Assembly: GCA_017302875.1 (NCBI GenBank) | Contig: JAFLCA010000007.1 | Coordinates: 1-44,525 of the forward strand | Direction: 5' to 3' | Length of the DNA: 44,525 nucleotides | Source: Deltaproteobacteria bacterium | Lineage (GTDB): Bacteria > Bdellovibrionota_C > UBA2361 > JAFLCA01 | In this document: piece after piece, positions 33,858-42,030 of the stretch | Layout: each line of letters begins with the position of its first letter | How positions within the stretch are numbered: the first letter of the stretch is position 1 | The notes under the pieces: model-generated | What the model was told of the DNA's origin: nothing | What the model saw: only the letters and a program-made list of their open reading frames with translations | Database searches by the model: none | Program-made: the position numbers and the translations under genes

Positions 33858-36800
33858 ATGGTAATGGGTCCAGACACTGCGGCAGCGACACAGCAACAGC
33901 AACCCCCTGCAATCAAGATTACCTATACGCAAGCGCAGCTTGACGCTATTCGCGGCAATATCGACGTTCCTAAGCATGTCCTCGATGCCTGGCGCCACGA
34001 CCTCGCAGTCACCGTAAAGGAAGACTCCGCAAATTCCAGCACAAGCACGCCAGCCACGAATGCTGCGCGCGAAACCCGTCCGGAAGAACGGCCGACGAAC
34101 CATAATCCTTGGAGCCAAGCCCGGCGCATCGAAGCAGCGAATAAGCAAATTGAATCGGGAGAAAAAGAATACAGCGGTCCACGCTATGATTTCGGCAAGA
34201 ACGCTCCTGAATTTGCAGCAGTATTGGACAGTCATGCCGCTGAAACTCGTTCACGCGCCATGTTCGACCTAAAGGTCAGCGCAGTTCGTTATGATTCCGG
34301 GCTGGGATCGATAAATCGTGACGGGATACGAGAACTCGGCAGCTATCCTCCAGCCGAAGTTGAAGCCCGTGTTGTAGCCAACATGGAGCGAAAACTCGAA
34401 GTCCTAAGACCCGGAGATACGCTCAATCTGACCACATTCAGAAACAGCCCGGGCCTCGTGCTTACCGCAGACCAGACCGCCGCTCTTTTAAAAATGCGCG
34501 ATGACTATCGCACCTCCGGCACCGCAGCCGACACTCGTTCTCCCGCCCAACGCGAGAAGGAGAACGCCGAGTACGTCCTGCTCTGTAAGCAGATGATGGT
34601 GCACGACATGAATGGCATCCATGAGGCGCTCCTCAAGCATGCCTTTAAGGGGTATGATCCGTCTGCGTCCGCGAAAGCAATTAATGACATCATTAAGGAT
34701 TCCCGCCAACAGTACCCGGACAACCAAGCTAAAAAGATAGCGCTCTCCGCTGAGCTCTCTAAAGTGAACATGGATCACTTGCCTGCGCTGGTTCATGAGT
34801 ACGCCGTGCGCCCCGAAGTTCAAATGGGCAGAGAGCTGTATGTCGCTGTCCAAAATAAAGACATGGACAGCATGCGCAAGATTCTTGCGCCGCGTACTCC
34901 AGCAGAGTGCATGTCTCTCATGCAGCGCGCCAACGAATATGCTGAATCCACCAAGCAGAAACCGGTAGCAGAGATCGCGCAATCGCTCGATGCAGATCAG
35001 TTGGGCGAATATAATCGATTGACTCATCACGGATTCAGCGCCAAGGACCGGGCGGCCGATGCCTATGCTGCTTATGACAAGATGAATTCGGATGAGAAGG
35101 CAATTCAAGCTGCATTTGCCCCAATAAAAAATGCAAAGGGCGAGGAAGTCTCCGCCTACTCGGCTGCTCAGATAAAAGAGATTCTCAACGAAGTCCGAGC
35201 CCTCGCGACTAAGAAGGGAAAAGATGCGAATAAGTTCGAAAAAGAGATAACCGAAAAGTCTGCCGGCTTAGTTGATCGCCCCTCAGAAGTAGCGCCGCTG
35301 CGAGCAAATCTGCGTGCTGACATGAAGGCGGCCGGCCTTAACATCGACGAGATGATGGGCTTGACGGCAAATGCCGTTAGCTACGGCTTCGATGTTTCCG
35401 ACGGAGCGCTCAAGCTGCGCTACGAAATTGAGCAGTACAACTCAATGGATCCGAGCAAGGTGAGCCCGGATAAGATTCTGCACATACTGCAGTACGGCTC
35501 AGACCCGCAGCGAACACACTTCTTATCAGCGACCAATGAATTGCCAACCTTGATCAGCGCATTCAATGCGAATGTAAAGGAAGGAGATCCAAACCTACGT
35601 CAAATCCTCGATAACAAACTGAGCGGAGATGACAGAGTTCAAGCACTTCAGATCATCGACCAGGGTTTCTACGCGAAGGAAAGAGCACAGATAATCGCGC
35701 GCGATCCAATGCAGCTCGTGCAGATCGGTGCTGGCGTCGAAGAGCCGCAAATTCTCTTTGACCGCATCACGCAAACCGACAAAGAATACAAAGCTCTCAC
35801 GGGAAAGACCCTAATCGAGGGAATTGCTGAAGCGAAGGATCTCTCGATTGAGAAGAAAGCCATGCTTACCAGCATCGCGATGGCCCGATCGCTTGATGGC
35901 CTACACGATGAATTAAGAAAGCAGAATCCCGATAAAGCCACCATCAGCACCTTCCTCGCGATTCCGAATATCGAGCCGATGTTCAATGGCGTTTACCAGC
36001 CAGCTGGCTACCAGAGCCTGCGCCAACAGTTAGAGGCACTTGGAAACACGGGACGGCTGCCGCGCGACTTCGTCATTCAGCAGGAGTGCCTGCTGGAGGG
36101 ATTACCGGCGGATACCATTACTCGCTTAGATGCAGAACTTGATTCTGCAAAGCCTGCAGTGGGAACACGCGATAGCGTGCTTCGCAATAAAACCATCGAG
36201 CAAATTCAATTCATCGAGCATGGGTTTAGCTATCTTGAGACGGAACGCGCTCAATCCCGCGGACAAACGGCTCTTTCGTTGGCAGATACCATTCAAGCTC
36301 TGAATGAGCAGAAGAAAATATCCAGCCAGCAGGTAGTGCGCGCCGGCCTTATGATGAATGGCATCGATCCTTTCGTATTGGCGGATGATGCAGCGGCTGC
36401 GATGCATGTCACCGTCGATGCCTCGATGGACGATGCGAAGCAGAAAGAAATAGCCCTCGATAAAGTGAGAGCTCTTTCTCATCTGGTGCCTCCTGCGGGA
36501 ATGGATCCCGAATTTGCTTACACGGTGTTCTCCCAAGTACGAGACATTTACGAAGAGCAGAACAAAGGCGAGAAATTACTGGCCTCAGTGATTGCTGATA
36601 AAAATATCGGCAAGGCCTTTAAGAATGACACCGAAAAAGATGCCTGGGTTGACCAGCTTGCTGCCGGTATTTATGGGAAAGGAACGGGAGAGACAATCGC
36701 CAGCATTATGCGCACGGGAACAGATCCCTGGAAGATTTCCAATGATCTGTCGGCTGCTTTAGCACTCAAAGCCGATCCAAAAATGAGTCCGGATGAGGTA

Positions 36801-37295
36801 AAAGCCCTCGAGCAGAAAAAGCTCGAAGCGCTCGTCTCCGTCAGCAACTTAAGCACCGAACAGATTCGCTTAATCCGTGGGATCTACAGCAAGGATCATG
36901 CGGATCAAGACGGAGGCATTTTCATGCGCTCGGTAATGTTAGACACCAACCTTCCGCAGGCCTTCCCCGATAAGGCAGCCTACGACGAGTTTATTGAGAA
37001 TAAGCTCGCTAAGAAGGTATACGGTGACGGCATGGGCGGCATGGTCGTAGATCTCGAGGCGACTATAACGAGCCTCAATCAACCGAACCTAACCCCCGAA
37101 CAGAAGGCCGAACTGGTCAAGAAGCTTGATGGTTCTCTTGCCGCCAGCAAAGGCTGGGGATATATGGCAGACGAAGCTGAGATGTATTTTGTGTTCTTTG
37201 GCGCCACTATCGCTGACGAACTGAAAGGACTGGAGAAGTCTGGGGCGATAACCTCAGAGGAGCGCGCCAAGTTCGAGGACTACCTTAAGAACTAA
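33858..37295 (+). CDS. Giant (1145 aa) helical-repeat protein resembling degenerate annexin repeats
   Basis: A long, soluble, almost wholly helical protein without signal peptide or membrane segments; Gln/Pro-rich start. Several ~65-75-residue segments fit the annexin pattern (D-x-x-L/M-x-x-I/L ... R ... I ... Y ... L ... L): residues ~330-395 (NKDMDSMRKILAPRTPAECM ... AEIAQSLDADQLGEY) and ~530-605 are the clearest. A motif [HQ]GFxxKxRA recurs at Gly392 (HHGFSAKDRAA), Gly603 (DQGFYAKERAQ) and Gly789 (EHGFSYLETERAQ). A second internal duplication joins VRDIYEEQ (894) with IRGIYSKD (1006), each ending in an IYGKG/VYGDG segment. The GxGTDE calcium loop of annexins is not found. Function unknown; a large scaffold or membrane-peripheral protein is possible. 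It stands alone, with 115 bases to the next gene. Confidence 0.7.
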   Translation: MVMGPDTAAATQQQQPPAIKITYTQAQLDAIRGNIDVPKHVLDAWRHDLAVTVKEDSANSSTSTPATNAARETRPEERPTNHNPWSQARRIEAANKQIESGEKEYSGPRYDFGKNAPEFAAVLDSHAAETRSRAMFDLKVSAVRYDSGLGSINRDGIRELGSYPPAEVEARVVANMERKLEVLRPGDTLNLTTFRNSPGLVLTADQTAALLKMRDDYRTSGTAADTRSPAQREKENAEYVLLCKQMMVHDMNGIHEALLKHAFKGYDPSASAKAINDIIKDSRQQYPDNQAKKIALSAELSKVNMDHLPALVHEYAVRPEVQMGRELYVAVQNKDMDSMRKILAPRTPAECMSLMQRANEYAESTKQKPVAEIAQSLDADQLGEYNRLTHHGFSAKDRAADAYAAYDKMNSDEKAIQAAFAPIKNAKGEEVSAYSAAQIKEILNEVRALATKKGKDANKFEKEITEKSAGLVDRPSEVAPLRANLRADMKAAGLNIDEMMGLTANAVSYGFDVSDGALKLRYEIEQYNSMDPSKVSPDKILHILQYGSDPQRTHFLSATNELPTLISAFNANVKEGDPNLRQILDNKLSGDDRVQALQIIDQGFYAKERAQIIARDPMQLVQIGAGVEEPQILFDRITQTDKEYKALTGKTLIEGIAEAKDLSIEKKAMLTSIAMARSLDGLHDELRKQNPDKATISTFLAIPNIEPMFNGVYQPAGYQSLRQQLEALGNTGRLPRDFVIQQECLLEGLPADTITRLDAELDSAKPAVGTRDSVLRNKTIEQIQFIEHGFSYLETERAQSRGQTALSLADTIQALNEQKKISSQQVVRAGLMMNGIDPFVLADDAAAAMHVTVDASMDDAKQKEIALDKVRALSHLVPPAGMDPEFAYTVFSQVRDIYEEQNKGEKLLASVIADKNIGKAFKNDTEKDAWVDQLAAGIYGKGTGETIASIMRTGTDPWKISNDLSAALALKADPKMSPDEVKALEQKKLEALVSVSNLSTEQIRLIRGIYSKDHADQDGGIFMRSVMLDTNLPQAFPDKAAYDEFIENKLAKKVYGDGMGGMVVDLEATITSLNQPNLTPEQKAELVKKLDGSLAASKGWGYMADEAEMYFVFFGATIADELKGLEKSGAITSEERAKFEDYLKN

Positions 37296-37379
37296 GCGCA
37301 ATCCTAGCGGCGGCAGCACAGCAACTATCGGCTAGTTACCCGCAACGAATTTATTCCGTTCCCAGAAGCTCACAAGCTT

Positions 37380-37413
37380 CATATGGTACTCCTATAGGGA
37401 GTCTCACCATATG
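37380..37413 (+). promoter_or_regulatory. Hairpin sequestering the ribosome site and start codon
   Basis: CATATGGT (37380-37387) pairs perfectly with ACCATATG (37406-37413), whose last three bases are the start codon of the next gene; inside, ACTCC (37388-37392) pairs with GGAGT (37398-37402), which contains the Shine-Dalgarno site. A three-base bulge and a five-base loop complete it. The left arm also contains a four-codon ORF (ATG GTA CTC CTA TAG, from 37383). A second hairpin GAAGCT/AGCTTC (37365-37380) abuts it. This layout would block translation until opened. Confidence 0.6.
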
Positions 37414-38802
37414 AACCTTGTGCAGCAGCTGCGTTTTCTTTTCGGATTCTCTTCCCAGGTCACGCGCAAGCAGTATCTTGTGTGGGGCTTTGCGCTGATG
37501 CTGATTAAGTATCTAGGAGAACTCGCCGTAGCGTGGTTTTCCTTCAGGCTCACGTACCCCCTCTCCGTATTTTTTCTCCCGAGCTATTTAGCCAAGGCGG
37601 AACTGTTCCGCAGCATTGGCGACCACCACGCCATCGACCTTTTCTTTGCGTTCTATATTCTGTGGACGCTGCCCTTCATGTGGATTGGGGTCTCGATGTC
37701 GGTGCGACGAGCCTATGATGCCGGACTGAAACCCGGTGCGGGGATGTGCTTCCTAATCCCCTTTCTAAACTACATCGCTATGTTCACACTGGCCGCACTG
37801 CCTAGCGTCCACCCAGCGCCGCAGAATAGCGCGCCTCCCATTCTGCAGAAACACCACGCTGATGCATGGCGAGCAGCTTTAGCCGCAATCGCAGCAGCAA
37901 TGTTGATCTGCATGGTCTTGGTGTACCTCTCGACTTTCGCACAAAGCTCCTACGGAACCTCGCTCTTCATTGGACTGCCAACTATCATGGGCGCTGTAGC
38001 CTCTTGGGTCTGGAATCGAAGCAGCAGCCGCGGATTGAAATCTTCCATTGCCATTTCCTGTTTCTCAATCTCAGTGGCCGCCGTTGCGCTTATGTTGTTC
38101 GCTGCGGAGGGCTTTATCTGCATTATCATGGCTCTGCCCTTCGCTTTGTTAGGGGGAATCCTTGGAGGACTAATCGGAGAGTTCCTGGCGAATCGAACCC
38201 CCGCTGGAAATATTGGACTACAGTGCTGCTCTCTCACCCTGCTCCTCGCCCTCGGCGCATCGATTGAGAATCGAATCAGTCCGCCCGGGCAAACATCCGC
38301 CACGACCAGCACTGAAATCAACGCCGACGCCATGACGGTGTTCAATAATGTCGTTGAATTCTCGGAACTACCCGCTCCCCACGAGCTGATTTTCCTCGCT
38401 GGAGTGGCCTATCCGATACGGGCCCATATCGAAGGTTCAGGAGTCGGCGCAGTGCGCTATTGCGAGTTCTCGACTGGCCCCTTCGTCGAACCGATCACTG
38501 CCTGGGAGCCTGGAAAAAGACTGGCCTTCTCTGTCACCTCGCAGCCCCCCACGATGGAGGAACTTTCTTTCTATAAGAAAATCTCACCGCGTCATCTAAC
38601 CGAAACGTTTAGAAGCCTGCGCGGAGAGTTCCGACTCACCGAGCTTGGACCTAACCGCACCCTGCTCGAAGGAACAACTTGGTATGAATTAAAGATGGAG
38701 CCCTTCGCCTACTGGGCATTCCTAACGAACAAACTTGTTCATGCAATTCATGGCCGAGTACTTGAGCACATCAAACAACTCTCCGAAAAAGATCGGCGAT
38801 AA
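37411..38802 (+). CDS. DUF805-like membrane domain fused to SRPBCC (START-like) domain
   Basis: A 463-residue protein. The N-terminal part has the DUF805 pattern: LFGFSSQVTRKQYLVWGFAL (compare FxGRxxRxxYW), then VRRAYDAGLKPGAGMCFLIPFLNYI (compare RRLHDxGxSG). Further hydrophobic segments extend to ~290 (about seven to eight helices). From ~305 a periplasm- or cytoplasm-facing SRPBCC/polyketide-cyclase fold: FNNVVEFSELPAPHELIFLAGVAYPIRAHIEGSGVGAVRYCEFSTGPF, WEPGKRLAFSVTSQPP, EFRLTELGPNRTLLEGTTWYEL, and a final helix. Such soluble domains bind hydrophobic ligands. Translation start is inside the hairpin at 37380-37413. It ends 14 bases before the convergent methyltransferase-like gene. Confidence 0.72.
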   Translation: MNLVQQLRFLFGFSSQVTRKQYLVWGFALMLIKYLGELAVAWFSFRLTYPLSVFFLPSYLAKAELFRSIGDHHAIDLFFAFYILWTLPFMWIGVSMSVRRAYDAGLKPGAGMCFLIPFLNYIAMFTLAALPSVHPAPQNSAPPILQKHHADAWRAALAAIAAAMLICMVLVYLSTFAQSSYGTSLFIGLPTIMGAVASWVWNRSSSRGLKSSIAISCFSISVAAVALMLFAAEGFICIIMALPFALLGGILGGLIGEFLANRTPAGNIGLQCCSLTLLLALGASIENRISPPGQTSATTSTEINADAMTVFNNVVEFSELPAPHELIFLAGVAYPIRAHIEGSGVGAVRYCEFSTGPFVEPITAWEPGKRLAFSVTSQPPTMEELSFYKKISPRHLTETFRSLRGEFRLTELGPNRTLLEGTTWYELKMEPFAYWAFLTNKLVHAIHGRVLEHIKQLSEKDRR

Positions 38803-38816
38803 CAGAAGATCTCTGC

Positions 38817-39710
38817 TCACGCGCGTCGAAAAGAAGTCGCTACCACTTTATGAATCGCACCATACTCGGGCTGCTCGATTCCTTGTGGAGCTATGTGCCA
38901 GAGCCAGGTGTCAGAGTTCTGCACACTATATCCGGGAAGATCCGTCGCAAGACATTGGAGGGCGGGTTCTGCCTGCCATTCGGCTCTGTTGTTCGTGTAA
39001 TAGAAGAACTCGCGATCATGAATCAAAACGACTAACGAAGCACCACTCGCTGCGAGGCCTGCCAGATGCGCCTGTTCGAGTTTTCCCTGCGACTCAAGCA
39101 AAGCAGCTTGCAGCGGTTCAGGCCATTGCCCATTCGCGTCGCTGTGCATGTTCCAGCTAGTGTTCAAGGCGTGTTCAACGCGATCTCGCCAGTACACTCC
39201 CAGCTGACTAAGTACATTCAGGGATACAATAACGTCGTAGCCCCTGAAATTTGCTTGCCCAGCAACTAAGCTACGCAGAAAAGCTGCTGCACTCGAAGCA
39301 TCTTGGCGGGTTTGGGAACCTAGGAATTTCTTTAGTTGCTCGCTCCAATCGGAAATACACCTCGTGAGATCTTCCAAGTGCAGATGAACCTGTCCGCTTT
39401 TAAAGTTTTTCTCAAACTTCTTCCACACCGGGAGTACGGTGGGATCCGCGTCAAATAGATGCAAACTCCGGAAGCCAGATACCGCCTGTTCGGACATATC
39501 CAACAAACGACCGGCCCCAAGAATCGCGATAGATTCCCGCCTTTCACAGCCCGATAGCGCGAGCTCCTGGAAGCTTTTACTGAAGTCGAGGTGCCTCTTC
39601 CAAAATGCTTTGCATCTCAGGTATCGTGCTTCGATTCCAAGGCCCATATCGCTATAATCGCGAAACTGCGGGTAGCGCAGGCGGGCCATGTAATAAGAGA
39701 GTATTTTCAT
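38817..39710 (-). CDS. Class I SAM-dependent methyltransferase-like protein
   Basis: 298 residues from ATG at 39708-39710 (MKILSYYMARLRYPQF); the frame runs further upstream but that part overlaps trmB and lacks support. Motif I is SIAILGAGRLLDM (ILGxGxxxD-like), the acidic residue ending strand 2 is in LHLFDADP, and strand 4 is YDVIVSLNVLSQLG, in the right order for a Rossmann methyltransferase. The C-terminal half has LVVLIHDREFFYY and ends with a basic tail. Substrate unknown. It is divergent from trmB, with only four bases between the two start codons. Confidence 0.65.
   Translation of the reverse strand: MKILSYYMARLRYPQFRDYSDMGLGIEARYLRCKAFWKRHLDFSKSFQELALSGCERRESIAILGAGRLLDMSEQAVSGFRSLHLFDADPTVLPVWKKFEKNFKSGQVHLHLEDLTRCISDWSEQLKKFLGSQTRQDASSAAAFLRSLVAGQANFRGYDVIVSLNVLSQLGVYWRDRVEHALNTSWNMHSDANGQWPEPLQAALLESQGKLEQAHLAGLAASGASLVVLIHDREFFYYTNNRAEWQAEPALQCLATDLPGYSVQNSDTWLWHIAPQGIEQPEYGAIHKVVATSFRRA
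39653..39658 (+). promoter_or_regulatory. Candidate -10 box for trmB inside the opposite gene
   Basis: A perfect TATAAT lies 57 bases before the trmB start, within the coding sequence of the divergent methyltransferase-like gene. The -35 region (TTCGAT at 39630-39635) is poor. Since start codons are only four bases apart, the trmB promoter has to be in this coding region. Confidence 0.35.
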
Positions 39711-39714
39711 CGCT

Positions 39715-40401
39715 ATGACGGACAGTTTCGGCTCACATTTCCGCACTTGGAAGAACCAGTATATCGATCTGGTCGAGAGCAAAACAGACAAGATTATTTC
39801 GCTCGTCACCGAGCACCCAACTCCTGCGCACTGTGAAAGCCTCAAGAAACTAATTGCGCCTTTCTCGACGGTCTTTTGTGAAATTGGGCCTGGTTCCGGG
39901 GGGCACCTCATCGAATTGGCTGCCCGCAATCCTACTGCCGCCTATGTCGGTTTTGAGCTGCGTTTCAAGCGCGCCTTTAAAACAGTGCAGAAGGCAGAAA
40001 AGCGCGGCATTAAGAATCTATTCGTAGTGCGCGCCAATGCTCTAACCATGAAGGAATTCTTTGCGCCCGCCTCACTGGCCGGAGTCTACGTGAACTTTCC
40101 GGACCCCTGGTCAAAGAAGCATTGGAAGAAGAATCGCATCTTGAATCCAAGCTTTCTTGAAGTGTTGCAGGAGCTCTTAGCAGTAGACGGATTTCTCTCC
40201 TATAAAACGGATCATCTCGAGTACTTCGAAGAAACGCTGGAAACAGTCGGAAAAATGCCTAGGTTTTCCATCCGAAAACTTACCAAAGATCTCTACGCTA
40301 GCGAGTTTGTGGAAGCTAATATCCCCACCGAGTTTGAGAACCTCTTCAAATCACAGGGTTTAAAGATAAACTTCTTCGAAGCAGTAAAACTTGGTAACTA
40401 A
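39715..40401 (+). CDS. trmB: tRNA (guanine-N7-)-methyltransferase
   Basis: A 228-residue enzyme forming m7G46 in tRNA. Hallmarks: FCEIGPGSGGHLIELAARNPTAAYVGFELRFKRA (SAM site; usual GxGxG..L...A...P....G.E), VYVNFPDPWSKKHWKKNRILNP (the FPDPWPKKRHxKRR motif), LLAVDGFLSYKTDHLEYFE, and a C-terminal TEFE segment matching the TxFE motif. Length matches the family. No clear ribosome site at normal spacing; AAGAGAG lies 13 bases upstream. Confidence 0.95.
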   Translation: MTDSFGSHFRTWKNQYIDLVESKTDKIISLVTEHPTPAHCESLKKLIAPFSTVFCEIGPGSGGHLIELAARNPTAAYVGFELRFKRAFKTVQKAEKRGIKNLFVVRANALTMKEFFAPASLAGVYVNFPDPWSKKHWKKNRILNPSFLEVLQELLAVDGFLSYKTDHLEYFEETLETVGKMPRFSIRKLTKDLYASEFVEANIPTEFENLFKSQGLKINFFEAVKLGN

Positions 40402-40420
40402 CCCTGTTCTGCCTTATAAT
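40391..40420 (+). promoter_or_regulatory. Candidate sigma-70 promoter for the small helical protein gene
   Basis: TTGGTA (40391-40396), 18 bases, then a perfect TATAAT (40415-40420), overlapping the trmB stop region. Transcription from ~40427 gives a 138-base leader that includes an inverted repeat TGCCA-N6-TGGCA (40470-40485), a possible operator, and AGGTAGGTG before the ATG. Confidence 0.5.
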
Positions 40421-40564
40421 GAGTTGTGGCTTCTCTGAGCGTGGCCGGTACTAAAATGTTACAAAACGGTGCCAGAATCTTGGCATCTTACAAGAGTAGT
40501 TAGGAAGCCAATCGGTTGAACACAGCCGGTTTTTATTAGTGGTTTTAATGAGGTAGGTGTCTTT

Positions 40565-40762
40565 ATGAGTAAGTTTGATAGCGATGTTTCTTCGACCGGT
40601 TCTTCAGAAACTATCCACACGACCATCGGCGATCTTATTGAAGCGGTAACTTCAATCGCTCTTGAAGCGGGAAAAACCGAAGAAGAAGGTTACAAGCTTG
40701 CTTCTTTGACTGTTGAGAATATCCTCCGCAAAACGAAGCGCGAGCGTTCTTTGCTTAACTAG
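40565..40762 (+). CDS. Small helical protein (65 aa), unknown
   Basis: A 65-residue soluble protein: a Ser/Thr-rich start then a helix pair, IGDLIEAVTSIALEAGKTEEEGYKLASLTVENILRKTKR, resembling small regulatory or chaperone-like helical proteins. No family recognised. A clear promoter, ribosome site and downstream inverted repeat support it as a gene. It converges with the GHL10-type gene; only five bases separate their stop codons. Confidence 0.65.
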   Translation: MSKFDSDVSSTGSSETIHTTIGDLIEAVTSIALEAGKTEEEGYKLASLTVENILRKTKRERSLLN

Positions 40763-40767
40763 TCTCT

Positions 40768-41916
40768 CTATATTCTTCTACGCTGACCGAGAAGATCGGT
40801 GAGCGTAGAAGAATCAATTCCCTTCTTCCTCAAATTCTCATACGAAAAAATTAAACTTCCCTTCGCCCCTGCAAGCGAAGCCGCGTGCATTTGCCCAGCC
40901 AGCTGAGCAGCGTCCCGATGCAGGTATACCCCCGCTCCTCCGAGTACTATCGAATGTGCGCTTTGAAACGCAGCGGCTTGGTGAACAAGATAAGAAAATA
41001 ATTCATCATCCGCGGTGTATGCCATGAGACAGGCCTGATCGATGCTGTCTTCACTAAGCCACTGCCGCCAGTTCTGATAGGCGGTAAAAAAGGCCCGATC
41101 TGCCCAAGCTATCGCAGCTACCGAAAGCGTCTTTTCCGCACCAATTATCTTGCGAAAGCTGTTCGTATACGAACCGACCTCCGCCCTACGCCAACGATCC
41201 CAGGCCAGCGAAACCGTCTCATCGATAGGCCGCAGCGCGCCCCGCTCGTCCTTCTTGAATCCATCGCTGTGGCCACTCGCTTCCGCAAAGCGCTGTAAAG
41301 CGTCCTGGCCGTACCCGGTTTCAAACCCGCATCCAATACGCGAGGAAGGCTGCATCGGTAGGAAATACGGATAGCGAAAAAAGTCCAAATGTAGCCCGCA
41401 GAATTGCGGATACGCTTCAAAGAGCTCGCTCACGACAGTTTCTAAGTGCTGCTTTACGTGGGGTGAGGATGGATCGAGCCATAGCTTTGGAGCATCAAGT
41501 TGAAAATACTCCGCTCGCGCATCGGGCGGCTTTCCTTCGCTGCTGTAGACATCCAGTCTGGTGCCACAGTTATCAGTTAACAAAACCTCAGGGCCGCTTC
41601 GCTCTAAGATCGGAGCCCGCTCATTGAGACCCAAATTGAACGCATTTATCCATGCATGCACTCGAATGCCGCAAGATGCAGCAAGATCAAGAGCTGCGCG
41701 AAGCGGTTCATGCCCCGAACTTAAAACAGGAAGCAAATGCTCCTGACCCGCTACCGTGGAACGAAACCAGGCACGCCCCTCACGATAGACTTGCAAATAG
41801 AGATCGCTTACCCCGAGACCCTGGCAGTAATGCATTGCGGCGCGCAATTCCGCCGGATTGGCGAGGGCTGCCGAAGGTCCTAAAGATTCAAGCCAGAGGC
41901 CGCGTATATGATTCAT
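40768..41916 (-). CDS. GHL10-type (DUF187) glycosyl-hydrolase-like protein
   Basis: 382 residues from ATG 41916 (RBS TAAGG nine bases upstream); GTG 41937 would add seven residues. Starts RGLWLESLGPSAALANPAELRAAMHYCQGLGVSDLYLQVYREGRAWFRS, which is the GHL10/DUF187 opening (RGxWL...LGxxxxxxQVxxxGxxxF.S). Later: RVHAWINAFNLG, WLDPSSPHVKQHLETVVSELFEAYP, GLHLDFFRYPYF (the G-LHLDxxRYP block), LSVAAIAWAD and QACLMAYT. These TIM-barrel proteins act on cell-wall or exopolysaccharide glycans. No signal peptide seen, so it may be cytoplasmic, which is unusual for the group. Divergent from the ABC-2 operon. Confidence 0.82.
   Translation of the reverse strand: MNHIRGLWLESLGPSAALANPAELRAAMHYCQGLGVSDLYLQVYREGRAWFRSTVAGQEHLLPVLSSGHEPLRAALDLAASCGIRVHAWINAFNLGLNERAPILERSGPEVLLTDNCGTRLDVYSSEGKPPDARAEYFQLDAPKLWLDPSSPHVKQHLETVVSELFEAYPQFCGLHLDFFRYPYFLPMQPSSRIGCGFETGYGQDALQRFAEASGHSDGFKKDERGALRPIDETVSLAWDRWRRAEVGSYTNSFRKIIGAEKTLSVAAIAWADRAFFTAYQNWRQWLSEDSIDQACLMAYTADDELFSYLVHQAAAFQSAHSIVLGGAGVYLHRDAAQLAGQMHAASLAGAKGSLIFSYENLRKKGIDSSTLTDLLGQRRRI
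40772..40814. terminator. 19-bp inverted repeat between convergent genes, inside the 3' coding end of one
   Basis: ATTCTTCTACGCT (40772-40784) pairs with AGCGTAGAAGAAT (40802-40814) and ACCGA (40786-40790) with TCGGT (40796-40800), one G-G mismatch, loop GAAGA. It lies just after the small gene's stop and encodes the last ~14 residues of the minus-strand gene. Without a long T-run it is a possible terminator or 3'-end stabiliser for both transcripts. Confidence 0.6.
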
Positions 41917-42030
41917 AGCTGGTACCTTATCGCGCACTAATGGTATCCTTCAAAGGCCTTTCTTTGTTGCTTTTCAGTCTATTTTGGCATCCAAAAAGGA
42001 GTCTCGTTCGAGCCTACAGCGATTTACAAG

